Assembly (NCBI GenBank): GCA_025059715.1
Contig: JANXCE010000001.1
Span: forward strand, 55,384-119,383
DNA: 64,000 bases
Origin: Caldimicrobium sp.
Lineage (GTDB): Bacteria > Desulfobacterota > Thermodesulfobacteria > Thermodesulfobacteriales > Thermodesulfobacteriaceae
Direction of reading: 5' to 3'
Shown here: in pieces, positions 8,037 to 17,070 of the stretch
Numbering within the stretch: the first letter of the stretch is position 1
Layout: the number at the start of each line of letters is the position of its first letter
Position numbers and translations under genes: made by a program
Notes under the pieces: generated by a model
Told to the model about the DNA's origin: nothing
The model's input: only the letters and a program-made list of their open reading frames with translations
Database searches by the model: none

Positions 8037-9121
8037 TTTGTTTAATCCTTTGCCTATGCTCAGGAAAAATTTATGCATCACAAAATAACGCGTATCTATG
8101 TTACTTTGGAAGGAAGAAAAAAACGTTCAATCTGATGTGCTGCAAATGAATTTATCAATTACTGCTAAGGGTAATAAGATAGTAGAAGTAATTAATGTGC
8201 TTGCAGGTGTCGATAGAGCAATAAGAGGTCCAAAAGTTGAATATTTTAATGAAAAATTCACTATTAACAAAAATTGCTTTTGAGAGAACCATTAGGGGCG
8301 CACGGTGGATCGGTCAGTCAAATCCTCTCTGAAGCTGAGTTGCCAAACAACTCCTTTACTGCTACTAAAGGATTATACGGAATCTCCAAGCAAACTCTTG
8401 ACAAGCAAAGACCAAAAATACAAAGGCTTCTACTTTTGAGCCTCTCAAAAGATTAAAAAACTCTTGAAACTAAAACTACAAGACTCAGAAAATTGCCAGC
8501 ATGTAAAGAACCTGAATTACAAGCAAAAACTCTCCCGTCCAAAGCCCCTCTTTTTGAGTCATTAACCTGAGAGATGCTCTATCCCTCCTTCAACTTTCTA
8601 TGACCAAAAACAAGGGAAAATAAGGTCACATGATAGGGATTTAGGAAGAGAGTCTTTTTGACTTAGGGCAAAGGGCTACAGAGTAAATCATAAGAAGGTA
8701 TTTATCTTCGGCATTGGTTGATTTTAGTTTGAGAGGCAAGGTGGTAGCGGAACATTTTAAAGGTTCTCTCAAATAAATATTTTCTTTAATGAGCTTTCTT
8801 ATTAGGTCTTACTCCTACTTCTTTGCCTGCACATTTTGTTTGCACCTCTTTGTTTTTACCACGGGAAGATTAGTCTATTTATAGAAAAGATTTAGAGCCT
8901 GTGAGAGCCCTCCGTCGTAATAAGAGTGAAGGTAGTTGAGGTAGATGAGTTGAGTGTGTAGAGAGAAAAGAGGAAGTATAGGAGTAGGTTTAGGATGTTG
9001 CAGGGAGGCTTTTTGGTAGTGTTTGGCAAGAGCTTTGGTATGTTAGAGTAAACTTTTGGGTATAATTTTTATTTAGAATTATAGATGAGGTAACTGATAT
9101 TTTTTTACCATAGATTTAATG
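8037..9121. other. Long non-coding or decayed region between tRNA-Arg and the aminopeptidase gene
   Basis: About 1.1 kb with no convincing gene. Two short plus-strand frames exist (8098-8283, 61 aa; 8274-8456, 60 aa). The second reads GAHGGSVSQILSEAELP, vaguely like the tail of some IS605-type TnpB proteins. On the minus strand about 9040-8881 reads as an open 54-residue stretch (starting TKALAKHYQKASL, ending QALNLFYK) bounded by stops, with no start. Stops are frequent everywhere else. This looks like remains of one or more mobile elements next to a tRNA gene, but no terminal repeats or intact transposase were found. Confidence 0.4.
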
Positions 9122-9127
9122 TATAAT
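9122..9127 (+). promoter_or_regulatory. Probable -10 box (TATAAT) of the aminopeptidase operon
   Basis: A perfect TATAAT lies about 33 nt upstream of the ATG at 9160, and GGGAGG follows as ribosome site. No good -35 hexamer is at the expected spacing, so only the -10 is called. Confidence 0.45.
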
Positions 9128-9159
9128 AGAAGCAATATAAATTATATGGGAGGTTATCT

Positions 9160-10527
9160 ATGGAAAATGAACATGTTTATGCCTTAGTTAGTGAGGAAGA
9201 GAAAAGAGAAATAGAGGAAGTTGCCAATAATTATGTGGAATTTTTATCTAATAACAAGACTGAGAGAGAGTGTGTGGAGTATTTTGTGGAAGCACTTAAA
9301 GAGAGAGGCTTTAAAGAGGAAGAAAAGGATAAAGGGTTTTTTATATACAAAAATAAGTTTCTGGCTTGTTGGAGAATGGGCAGTAAAGCTTTGACAGAGG
9401 GACTTAGAATCATTGTGAGCCACATTGATACACCACGTCTTGATTTAAAGCTTCATCCTCTTTTTGAGGATATGGATCTCACTTTTTTAAAGACCCACTA
9501 TTATGGTGGTATAAAGAAATATCACTGGGTTGCGATGCCCTTAGCTTTACACGGAGTGGTAGTAAAAAAGGATGGAACTCTGATTAAGATTGTCCTTGGG
9601 GAAAGGGAGGAGGACCCAGTGTTTACCATATGCGACTTACTCCCTCATCTTTCAAGAAAAAAACAGGAGGATAAAAAATTAGCGGAGGCAATTCCTGCGG
9701 AAAATCTAAACATACTCTTTGGTGGAATACCCTTAGAGAAAAAAGGTAAAGGAAAGAAAGAAGAGAAGGATAGGGTCAAAAAAAGGATACTGAAGCTTTT
9801 AAAGGAACATTATGATATTGATGAAGCGGATTTTGTCTCCGCAGAGATCTTTGCAGTGCCTGCAGGTAGGGCAAGATTTGTGGGATTAGATAAGGCCTTT
9901 GTGGGAGGTTATGGACAAGACGATAGAGTTTGCTCCTTTGCCAGTTTTGAAGCATTTCTGGCGGTTGAAAGGCCTCACTATACTACCTTAGTGCTTTTTA
10001 TGGATAGAGAAGAAATTGGGTCTGAGGGGAATACCAGTGCCAAGAGTAGAATTTTTGAAAGACTTATTTACCAGTTAATTAAAGCCCAACACCTTAGTCC
10101 TACTCCGGATATATTTTTTGAAATTATGCATCACACTAAGGCGCTTTCTGCGGATGTAACCGCAGGTATTGATCCGAATTATTTGGAGGTTCATGACAAA
10201 CTAAACGATGCCAAGGTTGGATATGGGGTGGTGATCAGTAGATATACAGGACATGGTGGAAAATATATGGCCAATGAAGCCCATGCGGAATATGTAAGCT
10301 ATCTCAGAGATATCTTTGATAAAGCAGGGGTTGTTTATCAAGTTTGTTCCATGGGGAAGGTGGATGAAGGAGGAGGAGGGACTGTATCTAAATACTTTGC
10401 TTCCTATGGGATGGATATCGTGGATATTGGTCCACCTTTACTTTCTATGCATTCTCCCTTTGAAATCCTTCATAAGGGAGATCTCTTTATGACCTATAAA
10501 GCCTTTAAAGTTTTTTTGGAGACCTAA
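9160..10527 (+). CDS. M18 family aminopeptidase
   Basis: 455 aa dinuclear-metal exopeptidase. Seen in order: HIDTPRLDLK (metal histidine and aspartate), YGGIKKYHWVAMPLALHG, GQDDRVCSF (bridging aspartate), MDREEIGSEG (general base Glu-Glu), ADVTAGIDP and the final LSMHSPFEILHKGDL (metal histidine). The family removes N-terminal acidic or neutral residues in the cytoplasm. A Lys/Glu-rich insertion at ~residues 195-210 is the only unusual part. It heads a plus-strand operon through the DUF763 gene at 15.4 kb, after a TATAAT box and the ribosome site GGGAGG. Confidence 0.92.
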   Translation: MENEHVYALVSEEEKREIEEVANNYVEFLSNNKTERECVEYFVEALKERGFKEEEKDKGFFIYKNKFLACWRMGSKALTEGLRIIVSHIDTPRLDLKLHPLFEDMDLTFLKTHYYGGIKKYHWVAMPLALHGVVVKKDGTLIKIVLGEREEDPVFTICDLLPHLSRKKQEDKKLAEAIPAENLNILFGGIPLEKKGKGKKEEKDRVKKRILKLLKEHYDIDEADFVSAEIFAVPAGRARFVGLDKAFVGGYGQDDRVCSFASFEAFLAVERPHYTTLVLFMDREEIGSEGNTSAKSRIFERLIYQLIKAQHLSPTPDIFFEIMHHTKALSADVTAGIDPNYLEVHDKLNDAKVGYGVVISRYTGHGGKYMANEAHAEYVSYLRDIFDKAGVVYQVCSMGKVDEGGGGTVSKYFASYGMDIVDIGPPLLSMHSPFEILHKGDLFMTYKAFKVFLET

Positions 10528-10536
10528 GAATTCTCT

Positions 10537-11301
10537 ATGGTCTTGAAGAAAGGGGATTATGTAGTGCTTTTTGCAGAGGGAAAGAGACATCTAATTAAGA
10601 TCAAGGAGGGTTATTTTCACACCCACAAAGACTTTATTGAATTAACGGAATTGGAGGGAAAAAATTATGGAGAAAAGATCCAAGGAAAAAGAGGGTGTGA
10701 TTTTTATATTCTTAAACCAACGATATATGACTTTTTACTAAAGGTTGAAAGAAAAACCCAAATACTTTATCCCAAAGACATTGGTTTAATTCTCTTAAAA
10801 CTTGAGGTTGGGGAGGGGAAAAGGATTTTAGAGTGTGGGTGTGGTTCAGGAGCCCTTACTTGTGCATTAGCCTATTTTGTAGGTGAAAAGGGCAAAGTAT
10901 TTTCCTATGAAAGGGAAGAAGCTTTTATTAAACTTGCCCAAAAAAACCTATCAAGACTTGAGCTTCAAGAGAGGGTCCTTTTTCATCACCAAGAAGTAAG
11001 AGATTCCTTTGAAGAGGAGGAGGTGGATGGAATTTTTCTTGATGTGAAAGAGCCCTGGGAGCTTTTGCCAGCTTCCCATAAAGCTCTAAAAGGAGGACAT
11101 CCCTTAGGGATCCTTGTCCCCACTACTAATCAGGTCTCACTTGTATTAAGAACTATGCAAGAATTACCCTTTGTTGATGTGGAGGTTTGGGAGATCCTTA
11201 TGAGACCTTACAAAATTAATCCCGAAAGACTGAGACCAGAAGACCTAATGATAGCTCACACAGGCTATTTGATTTTTGCTAAAAAGGTTTTTTCCCTGTG
11301 A
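10537..11301 (+). CDS. trmI: tRNA (adenine-58-N1)-methyltransferase
   Basis: 254 aa. The N-terminal beta domain (VLKKGDYVVLFAEGKRHL...) is followed by a class I SAM-binding fold beginning ILECGCGSGALTCALA, then FSYEREEAFIKLAQKNL and DGIFLDVKEPWELL. This arrangement matches TrmI, which methylates A58 in the T loop and stabilises tRNA in thermophiles. The stop overlaps the GTG start of the next gene by 4 nt. Other Rossmann methyltransferases are less likely given the N-terminal domain. Confidence 0.9.
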   Translation: MVLKKGDYVVLFAEGKRHLIKIKEGYFHTHKDFIELTELEGKNYGEKIQGKRGCDFYILKPTIYDFLLKVERKTQILYPKDIGLILLKLEVGEGKRILECGCGSGALTCALAYFVGEKGKVFSYEREEAFIKLAQKNLSRLELQERVLFHHQEVRDSFEEEEVDGIFLDVKEPWELLPASHKALKGGHPLGILVPTTNQVSLVLRTMQELPFVDVEVWEILMRPYKINPERLRPEDLMIAHTGYLIFAKKVFSL

Positions 11302-12488
11302 AGATTAACTTGCAAGTCTTGGAGATTGAACCTTCTTCCAAAAAAACCTTGACTTCATTTAAAAAAAGGCTCAAACAAGCCTTCAGTATCTTAGGTTTAT
11401 CTGGGAAAACAATAACCATAGTTATAACCTCTGATAACAAGATAAGAGAATACAACAGGAGATTTCTCCAGAGAGATTATCCAACTAATGTTTTGGCTTT
11501 CAGGGAAGGGGATAAAGGTAAATATTTAGGGGATGTAATTATTTCTCTTGAGAGAGCTAAAGAGGAAGCAAGGGTTTATGAGCTAAGTTTTGAAAACTAT
11601 TTGTTGGCACTGATGATTCATGGCTTGCTCCATCTTATGGGGTATGACCACGAACGGGGAATTTACAGCCCTTGGCTTATGCTTAAAAATGAGATAGATT
11701 TAATAGAAAGACTCTGCCCGGATGAGGCACTTTTAAAATTTTTGAAAGGGAGGGAGTATATGCCTGCTAAATTAGCGGTGAACGTGGATCATGTAGCTAC
11801 AGTCAGAGAGGCAAGAAAAACCTATTATCCTGATCCGGTGCATGCGGCAGTGCTTGCAGAATTAGGAGGGGCGGATGGAATTGTGGTTCACTTGAGATTA
11901 GATAGAAGACATATAAACGAACGAGATGTAAGAATTATTAAGGAGGTTATAAAGACCAAATTAATTTTAGAGATGGCCAACACTCCAGAATTAATTAAAT
12001 TTGCCAAAGAGGTAAAGCCCTATCAGGTAACCTTGGTGCCTGAAAGAGTAGAGGAGATAACTACTGAGGGAGGGTTAGAATTGGAGGGAAGGGTAGAAGA
12101 AATTAAAGTTGCGGTCAGAGAACTCAATAGGGCAGGCATAAAGGTTAGTCTATTTCTTAATCCTGAAGAGAAGGTCCTGGAACTTGCTAAAAAAACGGGT
12201 GCCCAGGTTGTGGAATTACATACCGGAGCATATGCGGAGGCAAAAAGCGAAGAGAGGAGAATGGAGGAACTTAATAGATTGGAGAGAGCTGCATATATGG
12301 CCAAGGATTTAGGGTTTATAGTTCATGCAGGGCATGGATTAAATTATGAAAACATAGGACCCGTTGCCTCCATACCCCAAATAGAGGAATTTAGCATTGG
12401 GCATAGTATTGTTGCCAGAGCTATAATGGTAGGTATGAAAGAGGCTGTGAAAGAAATGAAAGAATTAATACATAGGGCCAGAGCTTAA
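11298..12488 (+). CDS. YbeY rRNA-maturation endonuclease fused to PdxJ pyridoxine 5'-phosphate synthase
   Basis: One uninterrupted frame of 396 codons encodes two normally separate enzymes. Residues 1-154 are YbeY, with the metal motif HGLLHLMGYDH; it is needed for 16S rRNA 3' maturation. Residues 155-396 are a complete PdxJ of normal length, beginning MPAKLAVNVDHVATVREAR and containing GADGIVVHLR, ELHTGAYA and HAGHGLNYEN; it makes pyridoxine phosphate. No stop lies between them. An internal ATG at 11760 is preceded by AGGGAGGGAG, so PdxJ may also be made separately by internal initiation. The GTG start at 11298 overlaps trmI. A single sequencing indel cannot explain it, since both domains are full length and in frame. 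Confidence 0.92.
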   Translation: MKINLQVLEIEPSSKKTLTSFKKRLKQAFSILGLSGKTITIVITSDNKIREYNRRFLQRDYPTNVLAFREGDKGKYLGDVIISLERAKEEARVYELSFENYLLALMIHGLLHLMGYDHERGIYSPWLMLKNEIDLIERLCPDEALLKFLKGREYMPAKLAVNVDHVATVREARKTYYPDPVHAAVLAELGGADGIVVHLRLDRRHINERDVRIIKEVIKTKLILEMANTPELIKFAKEVKPYQVTLVPERVEEITTEGGLELEGRVEEIKVAVRELNRAGIKVSLFLNPEEKVLELAKKTGAQVVELHTGAYAEAKSEERRMEELNRLERAAYMAKDLGFIVHAGHGLNYENIGPVASIPQIEEFSIGHSIVARAIMVGMKEAVKEMKELIHRARA

Positions 12489-12491
12489 AGT

Positions 12492-13136
12492 ATGAAAATA
12501 GAGACACTCATAGTTGGTCCCTTGCAGGTGTGTTGTTATATTCTTCATGATGAAGTTACTAAAGAAGCAGTTATCATAGATCCTGGAGATGCTGATCCCA
12601 GGATTTTAAAAAGGATTAGTGAACTAAGATTGACTCCTAAGTTCATCCTTGGGACCCATGGTCACCCTGATCACATCTTAGGAGTAGATTACTTAAGAGA
12701 AAAGTTAGAGATACCATTTTTACTTCATCAGAGCGATGCAGATTTTTTTAGGATTAGAGAGAACTTTCAAACCTTTAAATTATGGGGCTTTCCCGAGAAT
12801 CCCAATCCCGATCGGGAACTAAAAGAGGGCGATAGTCTAAGTCTGGGTGAGATAGAGATAAGAGTGATCCATACTCCGGGACATTCTCCAGGTTCTGTCT
12901 GCTTTTATCTTCCTAAGGAGGGTATTCTTTTTACAGGAGATACTCTTTTTGTTGGAGGAGTAGGGAGAGCGGATTTGCCTGGCGGTAATTATCGTCAACT
13001 AATTAAGACTATCAAAGAGAGACTTCTTTCATTACCAGAGGAGACAGTGATTTACCCCGGCCACGATTATGGTCCAAGTCCCACTTCTACTATTAAAAGG
13101 GAGAGACTCTTTAATCCCTTTTTGCAGGAAGACTAA
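12492..13136 (+). CDS. Metallo-beta-lactamase-fold hydrolase (glyoxalase II-like)
   Basis: 214 aa. Zinc ligands are seen as GTHGHPDHILG (HxHxDH), TPGHSPGSV, the bridging aspartate in FTGDTLFVGGVGRADL, and YPGHDYGP. This is the small glyoxalase II-like subgroup; substrates vary (S-lactoylglutathione, persulfides, other thioesters), so none is assigned. The cytoplasmic form has no signal peptide. It starts 3 nt after the PdxJ stop, and its own stop overlaps nrdR. Confidence 0.88.
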   Translation: MKIETLIVGPLQVCCYILHDEVTKEAVIIDPGDADPRILKRISELRLTPKFILGTHGHPDHILGVDYLREKLEIPFLLHQSDADFFRIRENFQTFKLWGFPENPNPDRELKEGDSLSLGEIEIRVIHTPGHSPGSVCFYLPKEGILFTGDTLFVGGVGRADLPGGNYRQLIKTIKERLLSLPEETVIYPGHDYGPSPTSTIKRERLFNPFLQED

Positions 13137-13585
13137 TGAAATGTCCCAAATGTAAAGAGCCTGAGACAAGAGTGATTGATTCTCGAAGTATTGAGGATGG
13201 TTTCACTATTAGGAGAAGAAGGGAATGTATAAAATGCGGTTATAGGTTCACTACCTACGAGAAATTAGAGCTCGATATTATGATAATCAAAAAAGATGGT
13301 AGGAGGGAGCCCTATCAGAGAGAAAAACTTCTTTTAGGAATAAGAAAAGCCTGTCACAAAAGGCCAATTGATGAAGAAACCATTCGAAAATTTGTGGAGG
13401 ATTTAGAGCTCGATTTAATCCAAAGGGGAGAAAAGGAGGTTCCCGCAAGTTATATAGGTGAGAGGGTAATGGAAGCCCTGAAGAGTTGGGATCAGGTAGC
13501 TTATATTCGGTTTGCTTCAGTTTACCGAGATTTCAAAGATGTGAATGAGTTTTTGGATAGCATTAAAGAGCTAAAACATGAATGA
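13136..13585 (+). CDS. nrdR: Transcriptional repressor NrdR
   Basis: 149 aa. An N-terminal zinc ribbon (MKCPKC...CIKCGYRFTTYEK) is followed by an ATP-cone domain starting IIKKDGRREPYQREKL. NrdR binds ATP/dATP and represses ribonucleotide reductase genes at NrdR boxes. None of those genes is in the window. Start and stop overlap the flanking genes by 1 and 8 nt, giving a tightly coupled operon with pyrF. Confidence 0.97.
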   Translation: MKCPKCKEPETRVIDSRSIEDGFTIRRRRECIKCGYRFTTYEKLELDIMIIKKDGRREPYQREKLLLGIRKACHKRPIDEETIRKFVEDLELDLIQRGEKEVPASYIGERVMEALKSWDQVAYIRFASVYRDFKDVNEFLDSIKELKHE

Positions 13586-14300
13586 AGCCAGGGAAAGACT
13601 TATCTTTCCTTTAGACTTTCCTGATTTAAATGAGGCTCTTGCTTGGGTTGAAAACTTAAACCCCTTTGTGGGAGTTTTTAAAATAGGGCTTGAACTTTAT
13701 GTTAAATATGGGCCAAGGGCGGTGGAGGAAGTAAAAAAAAGGAGTCCCGCCAAAATCTTTCTTGATCTAAAACTTCATGATATTCCCAATACAATGGTAG
13801 GTGCGGTAAGGGCTATTTCTAATTTAGGAGTAGATTTTTTGACGGTTCACATTCTGTCTGGGAGAAAGGCCATTGAGGATTTGGTTAAAACCTCACCATG
13901 GGGCCTTAAAATTTTTGGAGTAACCATTCTAACTTCTCTTGATAAAGCGGATCTCTTAGAGCTTGGATTTAATGGTGAACTTGCCTCTCACAGTGAGGAG
14001 TTAGCTTTAAAGATGGCCTATATAGCCTATAGAGCGCGATGTGATGGGGTTGTAACCTCTGCTAAGGAAGTAGCCCGTATAAAAGAGGCTTTACCCTCGT
14101 TGATAACTATCGTTCCAGGAATAAGGATGGAGGAAAGGGCAAGGGATGATCAATTGCGCACGGCGACACCCTATGAAGCCATATTGAGTGGTGCGGATTA
14201 TATAGTGATCGGAAGACCTATTAGAGAGGCCTCTCAACCTGAGGTTGTTTGCAAGAAAATTCTTGAGGAAATAGAGCGGGCTTGGGGAGAGAAAGGGTGA
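13578..14300 (+). CDS. pyrF: Orotidine 5'-phosphate decarboxylase
   Basis: 240 aa TIM barrel. The catalytic Lys-Asp-Lys-Asp set is seen in FLDLKLHDIPNTM, with the phosphate-binding VPGIRMEE and YIVIGRPIREA near the C-terminus. It decarboxylates OMP to UMP, the last step of pyrimidine synthesis. The ATG lies inside the nrdR 3' end, and the stop TGA overlaps the likely GTG start of the DUF763 gene. Confidence 0.97.
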   Translation: MNEARERLIFPLDFPDLNEALAWVENLNPFVGVFKIGLELYVKYGPRAVEEVKKRSPAKIFLDLKLHDIPNTMVGAVRAISNLGVDFLTVHILSGRKAIEDLVKTSPWGLKIFGVTILTSLDKADLLELGFNGELASHSEELALKMAYIAYRARCDGVVTSAKEVARIKEALPSLITIVPGIRMEERARDDQLRTATPYEAILSGADYIVIGRPIREASQPEVVCKKILEEIERAWGEKG

Positions 14301-15379
14301 TTTATAGATCTACAGTTGATTTACCTTTACATACCGGTAAGTGTCCTCCTTGGCTATTTGAAAAGATGGTGCGCTTGAGTAGAGCCATAATACTTGTTAT
14401 CCTTCAGGAGTTTGGCAAGCAGGAGCTTCTAAAGCGATTAGCTGACCCTTTGTGGTTTCAGGCTTTAGGTTGTCTTTTAGGCTTTGACTGGCATTCTTCG
14501 GGGTTAACAACCACCGTGGGAGGAGCTATCAAAAAGGCTTTTTGCTCAGAAGCAAAGGACTGGGGAGTGTTTATCTGTGGCGGAAAGGGTGCCCGAGCTC
14601 TATCTACCCCCTCTGAAATTGAGGAATATGGAGAGAAGGCTGGATTGGGTGAGGAAATCAAAAATCTTATTACCCTCAGTAGATTAGTAGCACGGATAGA
14701 TAACAACGCCCTTCAAGATGGCTTTGACCTATATTTTCATTTATTTATTTTCACGAAAGAGGGGGAATGGGTAGTTATTCAGCAGGGAATGGACGAAAGG
14801 ACCTTATATGCTCGAAGGTATCATTGGTATGGACCTACCGTGAAGAATTTTTTCGAAGACCCCCATCAAGGCATTGCCTCACCTATCAGGAAAGCAGAGG
14901 TTTTAAATCTAACTGCAAAGGAGAGTCAAAGAGTAAGAGAATCTATACTCAACTTACTAAAGGAACCCTTGTCTAAGATTTTAAGAGAAATAAGAACTGT
15001 AGGTTCTTTTTTATTTAAAAGAGAGCATTCCTTAAGTTATCAGGATATTTCCCCTGAGCTTTTACCTAAGGTCTTGGAAAAGACCTATCAAAGTTATCCC
15101 AAGGATTTTAAAGATCTTCTTTTGACCCCTGGTCTTGGAGCAAAGGGACTGCGCGCCTTAACCCTTACCGCAGAGCTCATATACGAGGTAAAAGCTAGTA
15201 GGAAAGATCCAGTGCATTACGCTTATGCTCACGGTGGAAAAGATGGCTATCCTTATAGAATTAATACCCAAGTTTATGAAAATACCATTAGAGAGTTAGA
15301 ATTTATTTTGAGACAAAGTAGCCTTCCTACCGCAGAAAAGGATAACAAACTTAAAAATTTATTGAGACTTTTTAGGTAA
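14297..15379 (+). CDS. DUF763 domain protein of unknown function
   Basis: About 360 aa, recognised as DUF763 from its start VIYRSTVDLPLHTGKCPPWLF and the blocks FDWHSSGLTTTVGGAIKKAF, DNNALQDGFDLYFHLFIF and LLTPGLGAKGLRALTLTAELIYE. The last resembles a helix-hairpin-helix (PGLGAKGLRAL), and is followed by YAYAHGGKDGYPYRI. The GTG at 14297 is chosen because it overlaps the pyrF stop as GTGA behind GGGGAGAG; a TTG at 14282 is possible. The family occurs in archaea and thermophilic bacteria. The HhH motif and conserved acidic and histidine residues suggest nucleic-acid work, but no function is assigned. Confidence 0.85.
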   Translation: MIYRSTVDLPLHTGKCPPWLFEKMVRLSRAIILVILQEFGKQELLKRLADPLWFQALGCLLGFDWHSSGLTTTVGGAIKKAFCSEAKDWGVFICGGKGARALSTPSEIEEYGEKAGLGEEIKNLITLSRLVARIDNNALQDGFDLYFHLFIFTKEGEWVVIQQGMDERTLYARRYHWYGPTVKNFFEDPHQGIASPIRKAEVLNLTAKESQRVRESILNLLKEPLSKILREIRTVGSFLFKREHSLSYQDISPELLPKVLEKTYQSYPKDFKDLLLTPGLGAKGLRALTLTAELIYEVKASRKDPVHYAYAHGGKDGYPYRINTQVYENTIRELEFILRQSSLPTAEKDNKLKNLLRLFR

Positions 15380-15428
15380 AAGGTTTAAAATTCGGGTTTA
15401 GAGGTATAAAATTAACTAAAAATTTAGC

Positions 15429-15455
15429 TTGACATTTAGGTTTTTTTTGTATAAT
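15429..15455 (+). promoter_or_regulatory. Promoter of the dsrMKJOP operon
   Basis: TTGACA (15429-15434), a 15-nt T-rich spacer and TATAAT (15450-15455). Both hexamers match consensus, with a slightly short spacer. Transcription would start near 15462. An AAGGAGGGGGG ribosome site follows directly, before the GTG at 15478. Confidence 0.75.
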
Positions 15456-15477
15456 TAAAACCCCTAAGGAGGGGGGA

Positions 15478-16026
15478 GTGAAATTAGTATCAAGAGAGTT
15501 TTTTTTAGAAAACAGGGATAATATTTTTAAACGCTGGATAACTCTCTTTTGGGATAAGTTCGAGGAGTCAAAGGCATATCTAATAAAGGGAGGATCGGAT
15601 CCCTTTCAAAATCCCTTTGCTTATCAGGTGGAAGAGGCCTTTAGAAAAATTTTAGATTTCTTTTGTGAAGAATTAGATTTTGAATCATTAGATCCTTATT
15701 TAGAAAGGTTAGCGCAATTGCGAGCCACCCAAGAAAATACACTCTCATTGGCCTTGAATTTTTTAATAGATTTAAAATCCCTTTTGAGGGAGACTTGGGG
15801 GGAAGAGATCGTTCAAAGATATGGCCTATATGCCCTCTTGGAAATTGAAGATGTGATTTCCGCCTTACTTTTGCGTCTTGCGGATTATTATGTGAGATAT
15901 AAAGAAAGGCTCTATGATTTAAAGGTGGATGAATGGAAAAGACATCATTATTTGTTGTTGAAAAGAGCAGGCTTAATAGAAAGTAGTTCAAAGGGAAAAA
16001 CATCAATAGAGGAGAGGTGCATATGA
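15478..16026 (+). CDS. RsbRD-like N-terminal domain protein, first gene of the dsr operon
   Basis: 182 aa, all helical in appearance, with no membrane segment. It resembles the non-heme globin-like RsbRD N-terminal domain (a four-helix bundle beginning with a helix such as FLENRDNIFKRWITLFWDKFE), and similar proteins precede dsrM in other sulfate reducers. The start is GTG directly behind AAGGAGGGGGG. Its stop overlaps the dsrM ATG (ATGA), so it is coupled to DsrM synthesis. By position it may sense or regulate the Dsr membrane complex. The molecular role is not known. Confidence 0.75.
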   Translation: MKLVSREFFLENRDNIFKRWITLFWDKFEESKAYLIKGGSDPFQNPFAYQVEEAFRKILDFFCEELDFESLDPYLERLAQLRATQENTLSLALNFLIDLKSLLRETWGEEIVQRYGLYALLEIEDVISALLLRLADYYVRYKERLYDLKVDEWKRHHYLLLKRAGLIESSSKGKTSIEERCI

Positions 16027-17057
16027 GTGTTAGGCTTAATGATTTTCTTTTTAGTATTTTACTAATAGCGGTTTTAATAGTGATTCCACTCCTTGGAGTT
16101 GGAGTTTTGGGTCTAAAGTATTTCTTTGGAGTTATTATACCCTACTTAGCCTTAGCGGTTTTTATTGGTGGCTTAATTTATCGAATTGTAGATTGGGCAA
16201 GATCTCCCCAACCTTTCAAGATTACCACTACTTCTGGCCAACAAAAGAGCTTGCCTTGGATCAAGAGAAGTAGGCTTGAATCTCCGGCTAATAATTTAGA
16301 AGTAGCTTTAAGAATGTTTTTTGAGGTTTTTTTCTTTAGAAGCCTTTTCCGTAATTTAAGGGCGGACTTAGAGGGCAAGAGGCTTCTATATGGTTCAGCG
16401 AAGTGGTTATGGTTGGGTGCCCTTCTTTTTCATTTAGGCTTTCTTATCATAATTCTTAGACATCTAAGGTTTTTTGTTTTTCCAGTGCCAGAGTTTGTCA
16501 ATATTTTAGAAAAGATAGATGGGTTTTTCCAAATAGGTTTTCCCACTCTATATCTCTCTGATTTACTGATACTCCTTGGTTTAGCCTTTTTGTTGCTAAG
16601 AAGACTCTTTGATGCAAAGATTAATTACATTTCCTATGCTTCAGACTATTTCCCACTCCTGTTAATCATAAGCATAGTAGTGACAGGAATACTTATGAGA
16701 GTTGCCATTAAACCTGATATTTTTGCTATAAAACATTATGCCATTAGTCTTGCAACGTTTAGGCCTGTAATTCCTGAGGCTCCTATAAGCGTGCTCTTTT
16801 ATGTGCATCTTTTTCTTGTGAGCTCCTTAGCAGTGTATTTCCCTTTTAGCAAACTCGTCCATATGGTAGGTATATTCTTTAGTCCTACCAGAAATCTACC
16901 AAATGATAATCGTATGAAAAGACATGTAAATCCTTGGGATTATCCAGTAAAGTATACTACTTATAGTGAATGGCAAGAAAAGTTTAGAGATGTGATGGAA
17001 GAAGCAGGTATTCCTATAGATGAAGAGTGGGGAAAGGAAATTCAAAAACAAGCTTAG
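16023..17057 (+). CDS. dsrM: Sulfite reduction-associated complex protein DsrM (membrane cytochrome b)
   Basis: 344 aa with about six hydrophobic segments: two near the N-terminus (residues ~10-57), then WLWLGALLFHLGFLIIILRH, a segment starting YLSDLLILLGLAFLLL, FPLLLIISIVVTGILM and VLFYVHLFLVSSLAVYFPF. Histidines in the middle and late segments are candidate heme b ligands, as in NarI-like subunits. DsrM is the menaquinone-reactive cytochrome b of the DsrMKJOP complex. The ATG at 16023 is preferred over GTG 16017 because GGAGAGG precedes it at the right distance. The gene is followed 13 nt later by dsrK. Confidence 0.93.
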   Translation: MSVRLNDFLFSILLIAVLIVIPLLGVGVLGLKYFFGVIIPYLALAVFIGGLIYRIVDWARSPQPFKITTTSGQQKSLPWIKRSRLESPANNLEVALRMFFEVFFFRSLFRNLRADLEGKRLLYGSAKWLWLGALLFHLGFLIIILRHLRFFVFPVPEFVNILEKIDGFFQIGFPTLYLSDLLILLGLAFLLLRRLFDAKINYISYASDYFPLLLIISIVVTGILMRVAIKPDIFAIKHYAISLATFRPVIPEAPISVLFYVHLFLVSSLAVYFPFSKLVHMVGIFFSPTRNLPNDNRMKRHVNPWDYPVKYTTYSEWQEKFRDVMEEAGIPIDEEWGKEIQKQA

Positions 17058-17070
17058 GGGAGGTTAGAAG

